NCBI GenBank assembly: GCA_944326365.1
Contig: CALVDR010000023.1
Location: 1-44,539, forward strand
Source of the DNA: an uncultured Bacteroidales bacterium
GTDB taxonomy: Bacteria; Bacteroidota; Bacteroidia; Bacteroidales; UBA932
Reading direction: 5' to 3'
Length of the DNA: 44,539 nucleotides
The notes under the pieces are model-generated. The model was not told where the DNA came from. It made no database searches and saw nothing but the letters and a program-made list of their open reading frames with translations. The position numbers and the translations under genes are program-made. Shown piece by piece: positions 15,330 through 23,856 of the stretch (position 1 is the first letter of the stretch; each line of letters begins with the position of its first letter).

Positions 15330-17276
15330 TCACCGGAAGAAGGCGGGACTGAAACTGTCCGTGACATCGGTAAGCGGTCCGAAATCCTCTGTCGTGGAGC
15401 CTGACAAGGCATCGATACTCCGCTGGGCCCCATAGCCGGCATACTCTGCGCCCGGAATGAATGTCCCCGACACGATGTCAAAGGTTCCTCCAGAGAACGG
15501 ATCTTCTCCGGGATCGGCCATCGGATTTGCCCCGGGGAAAAGCTTGCTTTCATCATGGAATATTTTCCATGACATCGAGGTCGGGGTGGCAGAATACGCA
15601 AAATTGCCAGCTATGACACCGGCTTCAGGATATTGGCCGCTATCACCGCTGATCCTTATGAACCCCCAATCGACCGGCAACGACTGCGTCCAGACAAGAT
15701 TTCCGGAAATGTCAGCCGAGGAAACTCCCGGGACATAAACAAGGAAGCTTGAAGATGTGTTGATATTGACAAATGTATTCTGCCTGATTTCCAGAAGATC
15801 CACTGCCGCCGAGCCGGTGGAAATCCTGAAATCCGATGTAATTCCGGGGCTGTATACGATATTGTTTACAAATGATATCCTCCCGACCGGCGCCGTGGAA
15901 GACCAGGCCAGGAACAAGTAGTTATGTTCCAGAGGACTGATTCTGATCCGGGAATTCATGATCTTGAACTCCGATACGGAACAGGATGCATTGGTAATGC
16001 TCAGGAAATCCGTCTTGTCCGACAAGTCTATATCACAATTGTCAAGCGTCAGTTCTCCATAGGCGCAATTCGGCACAAAAGGCCGATCAACGGAAGTTCC
16101 GCCTTCCGCCGTAAAATCCAGATCCAGATTTGCGAGAACAAGACGCCCTCCTTCAGCATTCAGATAGAGTCCAGACTTTACAAACCTGGCCTTCTTCCGC
16201 AAATCATTTCCTACAATGACCGCATTGCCCATATTCCCTAACTTGAGAGGAGTCACCTGCTCCGGTATATCCACGAAAATTATCTTTCCATCGCTGTTGC
16301 CCTTGTAGACGTCGCCGTAGTTTGTCTTGAGGACAATATCATTTTCCGCATAATCCTCCCTGTTATATGCCTTTCCGGCAATATAGATATCGGCGCCGGC
16401 CATGAAAAGACCGTAGAGGCCGTCTGCACCGACAGGCTGCCTGTCCAGCCTGTCAAGGTCGACGACGGAGATCTCACCTGCAACGAATTCCATCCCGGAC
16501 TTGCTATGGAGCATGATATAGCTGTCATCAGTGAAGATGACAGTGATCTGCATATCGGAATATGTACCAGGCAGGACTGTAAGATAATACGGGCCGTCAC
16601 CGAGATGTCCGCCGCTTTCCGCGACAAGACGCACACCCCGGGCAGCGTCACCGGTCACAGGCTCTGCATAAAAGTCCGTACCGGACAATGAGACGGTGTA
16701 CTCTCCCGACATACTTCTGTCCGCACGCACCTGTACTTCGCGGACGAGTGTCCCTGCGGCAGGCTCATAGTCGAGCCGGAGGATGGATGCGACATTCTGA
16801 AAGGAGAGTTCGTTTCCGGAAGCCTTCGCTACGGCAGGATTCAGCATGGTGTCGAATGTCCCTGACACATAGTGCTGCTCGGCCGGAAGCACTGATGAAA
16901 TGGAAGAACCGGTGAATGATGCCTCTGCCGAATACGGATAGAGGGCATAATACGGCTCCGCGCCAGGAAGCGCCTCACCCGAAAAGGTGGTTTCGGAAGA
17001 ATTTCCGGAAGGGTTGAGGGCAATGAAAGCATTGTTGTAAGTCCCGTCGAAAAGACTTATGGCATCCCCTGCCGACCACACGACCTGATTCTCGCTGCCC
17101 ACAGTCCCGTCTCCGGGAATCATGGCAGTCCTGGTAGAAGGAGCATCGGCATTGAACTCCATATGGATGCGCGGATTCGAAGAAAGCACAGGAGACATTT
17201 CCGCCTTATCGGAACAGGAGACGGCAACCAATACGGCCACTGTAGCCATTGCGGCGAATAATGATGTTTTTTTCAT
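15330..17276 (-). CDS. Surface lipoprotein, paralogue of unit 1 (unit 2)
   Basis: A 648-aa paralogue of the neighbouring lipoprotein. The start at 17276 gives MKKTSLFAAM with lipobox VSC (Cys21); a longer frame to 17342 has no signal peptide at its start. The N-terminal module repeats the unit 1 landmarks (EFNADAPSTRTAM, WSAGDAISLFDG, YYALYPYSAEASF, SSVLPAEQHY). The C-terminal module again opens with LFMAGADIYIAGKAYN, followed by a beta-helix-like region with FVNNIVYSP and RQNTFVNINTSSS and ends YAGYGAQRS, as unit 1 does. Unlike units 1 and 3, its C-terminal half keeps about 50% GC. A 53-aa small ORF ends 10 bp upstream and a -7 box precedes that ORF. Confidence 0.82.
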   Translation of the reverse strand: MKKTSLFAAMATVAVLVAVSCSDKAEMSPVLSSNPRIHMEFNADAPSTRTAMIPGDGTVGSENQVVWSAGDAISLFDGTYNNAFIALNPSGNSSETTFSGEALPGAEPYYALYPYSAEASFTGSSISSVLPAEQHYVSGTFDTMLNPAVAKASGNELSFQNVASILRLDYEPAAGTLVREVQVRADRSMSGEYTVSLSGTDFYAEPVTGDAARGVRLVAESGGHLGDGPYYLTVLPGTYSDMQITVIFTDDSYIMLHSKSGMEFVAGEISVVDLDRLDRQPVGADGLYGLFMAGADIYIAGKAYNREDYAENDIVLKTNYGDVYKGNSDGKIIFVDIPEQVTPLKLGNMGNAVIVGNDLRKKARFVKSGLYLNAEGGRLVLANLDLDFTAEGGTSVDRPFVPNCAYGELTLDNCDIDLSDKTDFLSITNASCSVSEFKIMNSRIRISPLEHNYLFLAWSSTAPVGRISFVNNIVYSPGITSDFRISTGSAAVDLLEIRQNTFVNINTSSSFLVYVPGVSSADISGNLVWTQSLPVDWGFIRISGDSGQYPEAGVIAGNFAYSATPTSMSWKIFHDESKLFPGANPMADPGEDPFSGGTFDIVSGTFIPGAEYAGYGAQRSIDALSGSTTEDFGPLTDVTDSFSPAFFR

Positions 17277-17286
17277 GGCAAGTAGG

Positions 17287-17448
17287 TCATTCGAAGTTGT
17301 TCGTAATATCCTTCGAAACTGTAAAACTCTGGGTCTTGGCATTGGCTCCGCTGGTACAGAAACCGGTTTCTACCGATGTCTCTATCGTATACATGACAGG
17401 ACTTCCGTACTTTTCACACACAAGCGGAAATTTCAAATCCGAATTCAT
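17287..17448 (-). CDS. Small conserved ORF upstream of lipoprotein unit 2 (53 aa)
   Basis: Begins MNSDLKFPLV, has YGSPVMYTIETSVETGFCTS and ends NNFE. It aligns with the 50-aa ORF before unit 1: MN-D start, Y-x-x-P, then TxxGFCxS at the same distance. The leader just before the ATG, ATAACTGACTATGAAT, matches that of the first ORF at 15 of 16 bases, which supports homologous start sites. The stop is 10 bp before the lipoprotein ATG, suggesting translational coupling. It lies 59 nt downstream of a -7 box. Function unknown. Confidence 0.7.
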   Translation of the reverse strand: MNSDLKFPLVCEKYGSPVMYTIETSVETGFCTSGANAKTQSFTVSKDITNNFE

Positions 17449-17506
17449 AGTCAGTTATGGCGTTACGTATTTATGTGGTTTTCATGATGTCCTATACACT
17501 TCTTTG

Positions 17507-17514
17507 CAAAATTA
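17507..17514 (-). promoter_or_regulatory. -7 promoter box for small ORF 2 and lipoprotein unit 2
   Basis: TAATTTTG on the minus strand, an exact TAnnTTTG match, located between the terminator at 17549-17603 and the small ORF start at 17448. It shows unit 2 has its own transcript. Confidence 0.5.
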
Positions 17515-17548
17515 TGAATTTTATCCGGATTTCTATAATATTTTCCTG

Positions 17549-17603
17549 AAAAAACAACAAGGAGACTGCATGTGGCGGAATCACTCCGGTCCGTGCAGCC
17601 TCC
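17549..17603 (-). terminator. Rho-independent terminator of lipoprotein unit 3
   Basis: On the minus strand GGAGGCTGCA (17603-17594) pairs with TGCAGTCTCC (17570-17561) with one wobble and an inner CGGA/TCCG stem, followed by TTGTTGTTTTTT. Confidence 0.85.
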
Positions 17604-17648
17604 TCATCGGGAATTAAATTAACTTAAACTAATGTAAAAGAATCTTAT

Positions 17649-17667
17649 TCAAACTCAAACAATAACT
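17649..17667 (+). repeat. 19-bp inverted repeat bracketing lipoprotein unit 2, other arm
   Basis: TCAAACTCAAACAATAACT, the exact reverse complement of 15178-15196. It sits 12 bp after the unit 3 stop. The two arms enclose about 2.45 kb: unit 2, its small ORF, its promoter and the unit 3 terminator. Confidence 0.75.
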
Positions 17668-17678
17668 AATAATACAAT

Positions 17679-20168
17679 CTATTTCACGACCCAATATTTC
17701 GTGTCATAATCGGCACCGGCACCGTTCGTCACTACCGAAGTGTTGATCGGGAAGTAACCGGTCTCTGTATTTTCAGATGTGAACGGAGCAGCTGCAGCAT
17801 CGTTAACATTGTCAGCACCTGCCTCAATGGCAGATTTGCCATGTACGACTGTCCAAGGAGCTGCCTCGACACCACTGTACAGATAGTTTCCTGATATGCT
17901 GGATGCCGCAGCTGATTTGTATGCGCATGCCAGACATGAGGTAGCATCTGGTACATCACCGCTTACATATCCTGCGACATTCTTGTCTACAGTGAAGTTC
18001 TGGAATACCTGACCTCTGACGAGAATGTTTTTCTGCCAGATATTATAGAAGGTATTGTTCGAAACATTCAGATTTGCATTATATGTATCGTACTTATCCT
18101 GGCTGCCATCTCCCATATTCACTATGTAAGCCTGAATTGTGGCTGCTGAATAAATCACAGAATTCGTCACTGTAATGTCTGTGGGGCCATAAGCAGTTTT
18201 GCTGGCATTTGTACTAAACCCGAAAAGTGAAGGATTGTTTGTAGCCGTTGAACTAAATTCTACAACAGAATTATTAATATAGACACCTTTAAATGAATAT
18301 GTAGGAGCCTGATCATAAGCCAGATACCGAGAAGCTGTCATATCAACGAAACAATCCTCTACAGTCAATGAAAATTGTTCTGTATTACCTGTATAGTTTG
18401 TACGCACAAACCCTTCCTTATGTTGAGGTATCAAATGCAAGTTCTTGAAAACAGCATCACACCTTAAAGCATACTGTGCTGTAAATTGAAGTTGTGGCTG
18501 GTGATCTTTATACCTGCCAATCAAAACAACCCGTTCAGAAGTTCCCGGTGCCATCGCGGTAGATGAAAAAGGCTCAGTCTGCCCTTCAGGATCAATGAAC
18601 AAAATACCTGCAGTTGTAGCATCAGCCTGTAAATCTGACTGCTCCAGTTCTGTGGCCTTAATTAATCTTGCCGTATATCCGCTATTATTATAAACATCAC
18701 CGTTGATTTCTATATCATAACCTTTGGTAAAGAGGTCATAATAGTCATTCTCATCGGCTTCAGGAAGTGCAGCACCCTCTACAAGCTCCACGCCGATACC
18801 GTCAAATGCAGCGAATTTGCTTCCGGCAGTCAGGATCAAAGGCTGGCCGTACTGGTCTTCCGGCACTGTGATTTCGAGTACACCGCTGTTTCCCGTATCC
18901 GTATTGACCGCATAACTGTTGAAATTGAGTCCGGCAGCGCCATTCAGAGATATGGTATTGCCCGATGTGTTATTATTAGGATGGGCATAAAGCCTGATCT
19001 TCGAAATCTGCTTGCCTGCTATGGTCGGAAGTGTGATCTGACCGTCATTGGCATTTGCTCTGAGCGAAGATGGGAGAATGCCTGAAGCATCATTTCCGTT
19101 CCATATCTGACAACTTTCAAAGCCCCAGTTATACGGGTTTCCGTCACTTGCAGTCTGCTGGGCGGAGAGAGTACCCGAAAGTTCAGTGAAATTCCAGTAA
19201 AGCGACTCTGTCTCGACATATCCCTCACCGGAAATGTCGAATGCAAGGTTATTCAGGATATCTGCCTGGATGGAGGCTGCTGAGGCGAGGGTGATGGTTC
19301 TGGAAACGGTCTTGGTCTCCGTAGTCACTGTGACGGTAAGTTCACCGCCTGCATCGAATGTTGCAGGATGGACAGAATACCATACAGGCCAGATGCTTCC
19401 GTCCTTGGAAAGTCCTTCGGCATATACCGCCGTCACGGAACTTGACGGAGCTGTGAAATTGTTCACCTTGCAGTCCTCATATTCGTAGCCGAAATTCAGA
19501 TACAGCGTTCCGGCAAAGCCGTTCTGACCGGCAGCAGCCTGGGAAAAGCTGATGGTAGCGGCATGGATTTTCTCGTCACCTATGACACCTGCTCCGTCGG
19601 AAAGACTCAGTCGTAGAGGGGCAGTCACCCTCTTGAATCTGGTTATTTCAAGTTCCTCGGCAGGAGCCACTCCGAATGCACCCTGGCCGAAGAGGATGTC
19701 ATAGTTCGGATCATAGGTATTCGCACCAGGAGTCTGCACGGGAGAGAGCTTGAATGTAGCGGACTTTCCGGCCCCCTGAAGTCCTGTCGTAGCGATATCA
19801 GGCACAATCACGGAATAATCGTAAGCACTGATTCCCAGATCCTCATGCTTGAAAGAATATTTTCCACCGCCGAGAGCGGTCACGTCGGTAGCTTTCTGCA
19901 TGTACTTGTTTTCAGACGTAGCCGTAGCAGCCTTGTCAGGATCTCCGTAGTAAATGGCAAAAGTCTCGTTTCCTGTCCAGTCTATGCCCACTCCCGGTTC
20001 ATAGGCCGTCCTGGTATCCGCTTCCGGAATCCATTCGTTGCCTTCTACATACATGGTCTTCGTGATCTGAGCCACGGTATTTTCCATCTGTCCTTCAGTC
20101 AGTTCTTTCTGACATGAAACTACGGTCATCAGCCCGAGGGCGAGACCTGCATAAACGATTTTCTTCAT
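17679..20168 (-). CDS. Surface lipoprotein with DUF4957/DUF5123-type C-terminus (unit 3)
   Basis: An 829-aa predicted lipoprotein. The start at 20168 gives MKKIVYAGLA with lipobox VSC (Cys19); the frame to 20213 overlaps the small ORF and is not preferred. The N-terminal third is a fimbrillin-like module with EADTRTAYEPGVGIDW and NETFAIYYGDPD. A middle beta-rich segment (about 330-495) with SLYWNFTELSG and NGNDASGIL looks like an additional jelly-roll-like domain absent from units 1 and 2. The C-terminal module opens with YYDLFTKGYDIEINGDVYN and continues as a beta-helix-like region (NNTFYNIWQKNILVRG). The 3' half of the gene is AT-rich. A small ORF ends 13 bp upstream, and a strong terminator follows. 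Confidence 0.8.
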   Translation of the reverse strand: MKKIVYAGLALGLMTVVSCQKELTEGQMENTVAQITKTMYVEGNEWIPEADTRTAYEPGVGIDWTGNETFAIYYGDPDKAATATSENKYMQKATDVTALGGGKYSFKHEDLGISAYDYSVIVPDIATTGLQGAGKSATFKLSPVQTPGANTYDPNYDILFGQGAFGVAPAEELEITRFKRVTAPLRLSLSDGAGVIGDEKIHAATISFSQAAAGQNGFAGTLYLNFGYEYEDCKVNNFTAPSSSVTAVYAEGLSKDGSIWPVWYSVHPATFDAGGELTVTVTTETKTVSRTITLASAASIQADILNNLAFDISGEGYVETESLYWNFTELSGTLSAQQTASDGNPYNWGFESCQIWNGNDASGILPSSLRANANDGQITLPTIAGKQISKIRLYAHPNNNTSGNTISLNGAAGLNFNSYAVNTDTGNSGVLEITVPEDQYGQPLILTAGSKFAAFDGIGVELVEGAALPEADENDYYDLFTKGYDIEINGDVYNNSGYTARLIKATELEQSDLQADATTAGILFIDPEGQTEPFSSTAMAPGTSERVVLIGRYKDHQPQLQFTAQYALRCDAVFKNLHLIPQHKEGFVRTNYTGNTEQFSLTVEDCFVDMTASRYLAYDQAPTYSFKGVYINNSVVEFSSTATNNPSLFGFSTNASKTAYGPTDITVTNSVIYSAATIQAYIVNMGDGSQDKYDTYNANLNVSNNTFYNIWQKNILVRGQVFQNFTVDKNVAGYVSGDVPDATSCLACAYKSAAASSISGNYLYSGVEAAPWTVVHGKSAIEAGADNVNDAAAAPFTSENTETGYFPINTSVVTNGAGADYDTKYWVVK

Positions 20169-20181
20169 GGTTGTGTCAGGT

Positions 20182-20337
20182 TTAAGAAAGTACATCGTTC
20201 CACACGTCATCACCTAAGGCCCCGTCGGTCCAGTCGCGCTCCGCACCCTCAGAAGCTGCGAAGCCTTTTTCTGTGCTGACAGAGAAAACTTTGAGGACAG
20301 GAGCGCCATATGCTACCCCTCCCCTGTCAAGATTCAT
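20182..20337 (-). CDS. Small conserved ORF upstream of lipoprotein unit 3 (51 aa)
   Basis: Begins MNLDRGGVAYG and contains PVLKVFSVSTEKGFAAS, ending DDVWNDVLS. An in-frame ATG seven codons upstream (20358) is possible, but the start at 20337 matches the MNLD start of the first small ORF. It shares STEKGF-xxS with the unit 1 ORF; its Cys position is Ala. The stop is 13 bp before the lipoprotein ATG. The acidic Trp-containing tail resembles short Bacteroidales proteins of unknown function. A GC-rich hairpin lies 83 bp upstream. Confidence 0.7.
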   Translation of the reverse strand: MNLDRGGVAYGAPVLKVFSVSTEKGFAASEGAERDWTDGALGDDVWNDVLS

Positions 20338-20419
20338 GTTCGATTTTGTCATAGTCATATAGTTTTAATGTAGTTGAAACAGTTCAAAATCATGTGGCAA
20401 AGCATCCGCTAAATTAAGA

Positions 20420-20458
20420 CAATGGCGGCAAACCGGGAATTCCGGCATGCCGCCATTG
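20420..20458. promoter_or_regulatory. GC-rich hairpin upstream of small ORF 3
   Basis: CAATGGCGGCA (20420-20430) pairs perfectly with TGCCGCCATTG (20448-20458), with an inner CCGG/CCGG stem. On the minus strand it is followed by TCTTAATTT, a poor T-run. It could be a second terminator for the nucleotidase or a leader structure of unit 3. Confidence 0.55.
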
Positions 20459-20481
20459 GACAAAATCAAAACATTTTGCAC

Positions 20482-20515
20482 AAAATTGAAATCATTTTCC
20501 GGGGATTTCAATTTT
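20482..20515 (-). terminator. Terminator of the 5'-nucleotidase gene
   Basis: AAAATTGAAATC (20482-20493) and GATTTCAATTTT (20504-20515) are a perfect 12-bp inverted repeat with a 10-nt loop, 14 bp after the nucleotidase stop. The symmetrical A and T ends give a short T tract. Confidence 0.75.
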
Positions 20516-20528
20516 ATCTATCGCAAAC

Positions 20529-22298
20529 CTAATCCCAGAAGACGAGTTTCATGTCTTTTTCGAGCATCGGGTCCGCGAGATCATGAGGGACGAAGGACCA
20601 GGAACCGAGAAGTGAGCGGTCACTGACATTGTCCTCGGAGAGGGCACCTGCCTCCAGTACGGCATCGTATATGAGGTCGCGTATTTCGGGATAGCGTGCG
20701 ACTACCCTTTCGTCTATCCTGTCAGTGTCGATGCCAGCCCCTTCACGCATGATGCCGCCTCCGCCGCTGGCACGGTAGGATGTCATGGCGACATTGTATG
20801 TGCTGTCCATGCAGAACGGCTCTCCTGAAGCAAGGGACTTGATAAGCACTCTTTCACCCTGCGGCTTGCGGATATCGACTTCATATATGAGTCCCGCAGC
20901 GGAATCGAAATTGTAGGCCCTGCCTATGAACGACCATCTCCGGCTTCCTGTCCGTGAGTCGGGTCTGTCCTCTATCTTCAGGAGGTGTTCTCCAGGACGT
21001 CCGGACACGGTGTTGATCCAGGTACCGTAAGAATATTCGAGGTAGTCCTTTATCTCCCGGCCCGTCATCCGGACTACGAACAGCTGGTTTTCGAAGGGAT
21101 AGATCTTGAAAAGGTCATTGTATACAAGTGTCCCAGCCTCTACGGTACCGTCGTATGTCAGAGGGGCCGCGAAGGATATCTGCGCCGGTGTACAGCCGAG
21201 GCTCACAGTGTGGATGAGGTCGGTATACGCACACATCCCCGTGTAAGCTTCCCTGGTCACGAGCGGAACTTCGAGCCGGCCTACCGGTTTCAACGTGAAG
21301 GCCTTCACAGCTTCGTAATCCGCCCTGAATGCAGAACGCATGGCCGTGTCCACCTGGTCTTTCCGGACAGGTATCAGGGAAGCGGAGTGTTTCCTGGAGA
21401 CGATTCTGCCGTCCTTTACAGTCAGGTCGATACGGCCGCAGCCGAGATAGCGGCAGTGGCTTCCGGAATTGATCAGACAGATGGAGTCAGTCTGTATGAC
21501 CGCCGGGGAATGGTCATGGGCGCAGAGCACGAAATCCACTCCTTCGAGTGTCTGGAAGAGGGCTTTCCCCTGGCTTTCCATGCTGGCGTAGGATACATTG
21601 CCGTCCTTTTCCGCATCAGGTTCCAGACCGGGCCCTGTACCGACATGTGCGGCCACGATGACTATGTCCGGCTTCTCACGCTTGCGGACCTTGTCCACAT
21701 ATTCCCGGGCATAAGGGATCAGGGACTCGAACTCCATCCCGCTCCACAGTTCAGGTGAAAGCCAGTTCTTTATGTTCGGGTTCGTGAATCCTATGACGGC
21801 TATCCTGAAACCTTCCCTGGTGGTCACGAAATAGTCCTGGAAATAAGGTTTCCCGTCGGAAGTCCTGACGGCATTGGCCGCGAGCAGCGGACACCCTAAT
21901 TCCTTTCTGAGTCTGTCATATACCGGATGGCCGGCCTCTATGTCATGATTTCCCACCACTACGGCATCGTAGCCCATCCGGTTCGCCATACGGGCATAAA
22001 GATGAGGGGAAAGCGTATCGACATAGTTGTAGTAATACGATGCGTTGTCCCCCTGCACGCAGTCGCCGACATCTATCAGGAGAAGATTCCGTGAGCCTTC
22101 AGCCTGTCTGAGACTGTCCACTGTGCGGGAGACGGCCAGAAGGGAGCCGGATACGGCATTGTCCACGTAGAGCGAATCGAAATACCGTCCGTGGACATCA
22201 TTCGTCGTACAGACAACAAAGCTGTATGTACCATCTTCCGGACCGCAAGAAAGGGCCAGAAACGGAAGGACGAACAGCATGAAAAAGTGTCTTTTCAT
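20529..22298 (-). CDS. 5'-nucleotidase / UshA-type metallophosphatase lipoprotein
   Basis: A 589-aa two-domain protein. A lipobox LSC (Cys18) makes it a membrane-anchored periplasmic or surface lipoprotein. The N-terminal calcineurin-like metallophosphatase domain has TTNDVHGR near residue 33, GDCVQGDN, VVGNHDIEAGH, VAAHVGTG and CAHDHSP, covering the dimetal ligands. The C-terminal half is the 5'-nucleotidase substrate domain, ending with the VAMTSYRASGGGG block. It likely hydrolyses nucleotides, nucleotide sugars or cyclic phosphodiesters to salvage nucleosides. It lies 98 bp downstream of the barrel gene and may share its transcript. A stem-loop terminator follows. Confidence 0.92.
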   Translation of the reverse strand: MKRHFFMLFVLPFLALSCGPEDGTYSFVVCTTNDVHGRYFDSLYVDNAVSGSLLAVSRTVDSLRQAEGSRNLLLIDVGDCVQGDNASYYYNYVDTLSPHLYARMANRMGYDAVVVGNHDIEAGHPVYDRLRKELGCPLLAANAVRTSDGKPYFQDYFVTTREGFRIAVIGFTNPNIKNWLSPELWSGMEFESLIPYAREYVDKVRKREKPDIVIVAAHVGTGPGLEPDAEKDGNVSYASMESQGKALFQTLEGVDFVLCAHDHSPAVIQTDSICLINSGSHCRYLGCGRIDLTVKDGRIVSRKHSASLIPVRKDQVDTAMRSAFRADYEAVKAFTLKPVGRLEVPLVTREAYTGMCAYTDLIHTVSLGCTPAQISFAAPLTYDGTVEAGTLVYNDLFKIYPFENQLFVVRMTGREIKDYLEYSYGTWINTVSGRPGEHLLKIEDRPDSRTGSRRWSFIGRAYNFDSAAGLIYEVDIRKPQGERVLIKSLASGEPFCMDSTYNVAMTSYRASGGGGIMREGAGIDTDRIDERVVARYPEIRDLIYDAVLEAGALSEDNVSDRSLLGSWSFVPHDLADPMLEKDMKLVFWD

Positions 22299-22396
22299 TG
22301 AAGCGGTGATGCCAGTCCGATGAAATGTATCATTCAGTACAGGAGATTCCGCCGGACTGACACAGGTGTTTCTCCGGAATCTCTTTCCCGTTGCGG

Positions 22397-23602
22397 TCAG
22401 TCTGCCTGAGGACGGAGCCTGCGCGATGACTTCCGGTCAGGCAAGTCGAAAACCAGGGAGACGATCTGCTGCCAGCCGGAGAATCCGCTGCTGTGGAAAT
22501 GCATGACGGCCGAAACCTGCAGCCGAAGGAAATCGGCGATGCGCGGCCCGTAGCATATCTCCAGCCTGTCATACAGCCCCATGTCCACCCCTCCCCTGCC
22601 CAGATGATAGAAAGGGTCTCCGAAGTAAAGGCCGTCAGCATACACATGTCCCGCCGTATCAGCCGAATCATAATACGGCATCATGTCGCAGCCATAGAAC
22701 AGCCGGTTCTCCACGGATACGTTCCATTTTCCGAGTCTGACAAGGAATTCTCCGCCTGAAGGGAAGGTATATCTGCCGATATTGCGCCTGTCATTCTGCA
22801 TGGACTGAAGCCATCCGAGCTGAAAGTGAAGGGTCTGGAGTCCGGTCTTTTCCGCGAGGTCGAGTCCTATGTACGGATTCAGCAGGATATTGTCCACCAC
22901 GCCCCAGACTTCACGGGAACCGGCATAGTGGTACATGTAACCGGTATAGCCGAGCAGAAGGAGCCTGTCGGCCAGAGCCGCTTCCCCGCCGGCGAAAATC
23001 ATGAAGCGTTCCCTCCTGGTATCGCCGTACTGCCCCATCCAGTCGCAGCCGAGTTCGTAATATGCCGACGGTCTGCGGAACTTGAGGATCAGGCCTTCGA
23101 GATTCGGGTCATAAAAACGTACATAGTCGGAGAAAAACGCCGTGGAATATGCTCCATGCATCTCGCTGCGCGGGAATATTCCTGCGGTGAGAGTCATGTC
23201 AGTCCTGCCGAAGCCCTTCTTCCATTCGTAATACAGCGTCAGTTCCCTGAAAAGGTCTTCCGTCCGCGCATCCGAGCCGAAATCCTTCATCACATCGATT
23301 CCGACCATGAGCCTGTGCCGCGAATTCCCTGGCGACGAAAGCTGCAGGCCGACCGAAGGAGTCAGACGCGCACCCAGGACCGTCATGGAAGGGGCGAAAT
23401 CGCCGTCACCGTATTCCCTGTTGTCGAAACGGAATTCGAAACCGACATCCCAGACGAAATGCGGCCTGGCACGGACCTCTGTCCGGCCAATACGTTCAGA
23501 TGCCTCCGGCAATGCGGTTACCGGAACTTCCTCAGCCGCCGTACTGGCAGCGGCAATGGCCGTGACCACGGCTGACGCCAATATCTTGAATCTTCCGTTC
23601 AT
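22397..23602 (-). CDS. Predicted outer-membrane beta-barrel protein
   Basis: A 401-aa protein of unrecognised family. The start at 23602 gives a signal peptide (MNGRFKILAS, hydrophobic, ending near STAAEE); the 15 residues upstream in the open frame are unlikely. The mature part is a run of alternating amphipathic strands ending in aromatic residues (FRELTLYYEW, MTLTAGIFP, RLLLLGYTGYMYHYAG), consistent with a roughly 14-18-strand barrel. No plug or catalytic motif. A -7 box lies 43 nt upstream, divergent from the AraC gene, so the regulator might control it. Confidence 0.7.
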   Translation of the reverse strand: MNGRFKILASAVVTAIAAASTAAEEVPVTALPEASERIGRTEVRARPHFVWDVGFEFRFDNREYGDGDFAPSMTVLGARLTPSVGLQLSSPGNSRHRLMVGIDVMKDFGSDARTEDLFRELTLYYEWKKGFGRTDMTLTAGIFPRSEMHGAYSTAFFSDYVRFYDPNLEGLILKFRRPSAYYELGCDWMGQYGDTRRERFMIFAGGEAALADRLLLLGYTGYMYHYAGSREVWGVVDNILLNPYIGLDLAEKTGLQTLHFQLGWLQSMQNDRRNIGRYTFPSGGEFLVRLGKWNVSVENRLFYGCDMMPYYDSADTAGHVYADGLYFGDPFYHLGRGGVDMGLYDRLEICYGPRIADFLRLQVSAVMHFHSSGFSGWQQIVSLVFDLPDRKSSRRLRPQAD

Positions 23603-23644
23603 AAAACCCGTGTCTGCAAAAGCGGATGAAAGTCCCCGCCGGGA

Positions 23645-23652
23645 CAAAGATA
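23645..23652 (-). promoter_or_regulatory. -7 promoter box of the outer-membrane barrel gene
   Basis: TATCTTTG on the minus strand, an exact TAnnTTTG match, supporting the start at 23602. Confidence 0.55.
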
Positions 23653-23829
23653 AGACTTAGGAAGAAATGTTCAAAAAGAAAGCAGGCTAAAGAACAATCC
23701 TGAGCCTGCCTGAAAAGAAAATATTAGAATTGAATGTGTGTGTCCTAATGACAATGCAAATTTTACAATAATTATCCTGAAAACATATAACACTCCCCCT
23801 AATTTCTGTCACAATTTTCCTTTTTTGAT

Positions 23830-23837
23830 TATTTTTG
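23830..23837 (+). promoter_or_regulatory. -7 promoter box of the AraC regulator gene
   Basis: TATTTTTG on the plus strand, 19 nt before the start codon; TTTCTG lies 21 nt further upstream as a weak -33. The 254-bp divergent gap 23603-23856 is AT-rich and carries both promoters but no gene. Confidence 0.55.
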
Positions 23838-23856
23838 TGAAAATTTTCGGGGAAGT

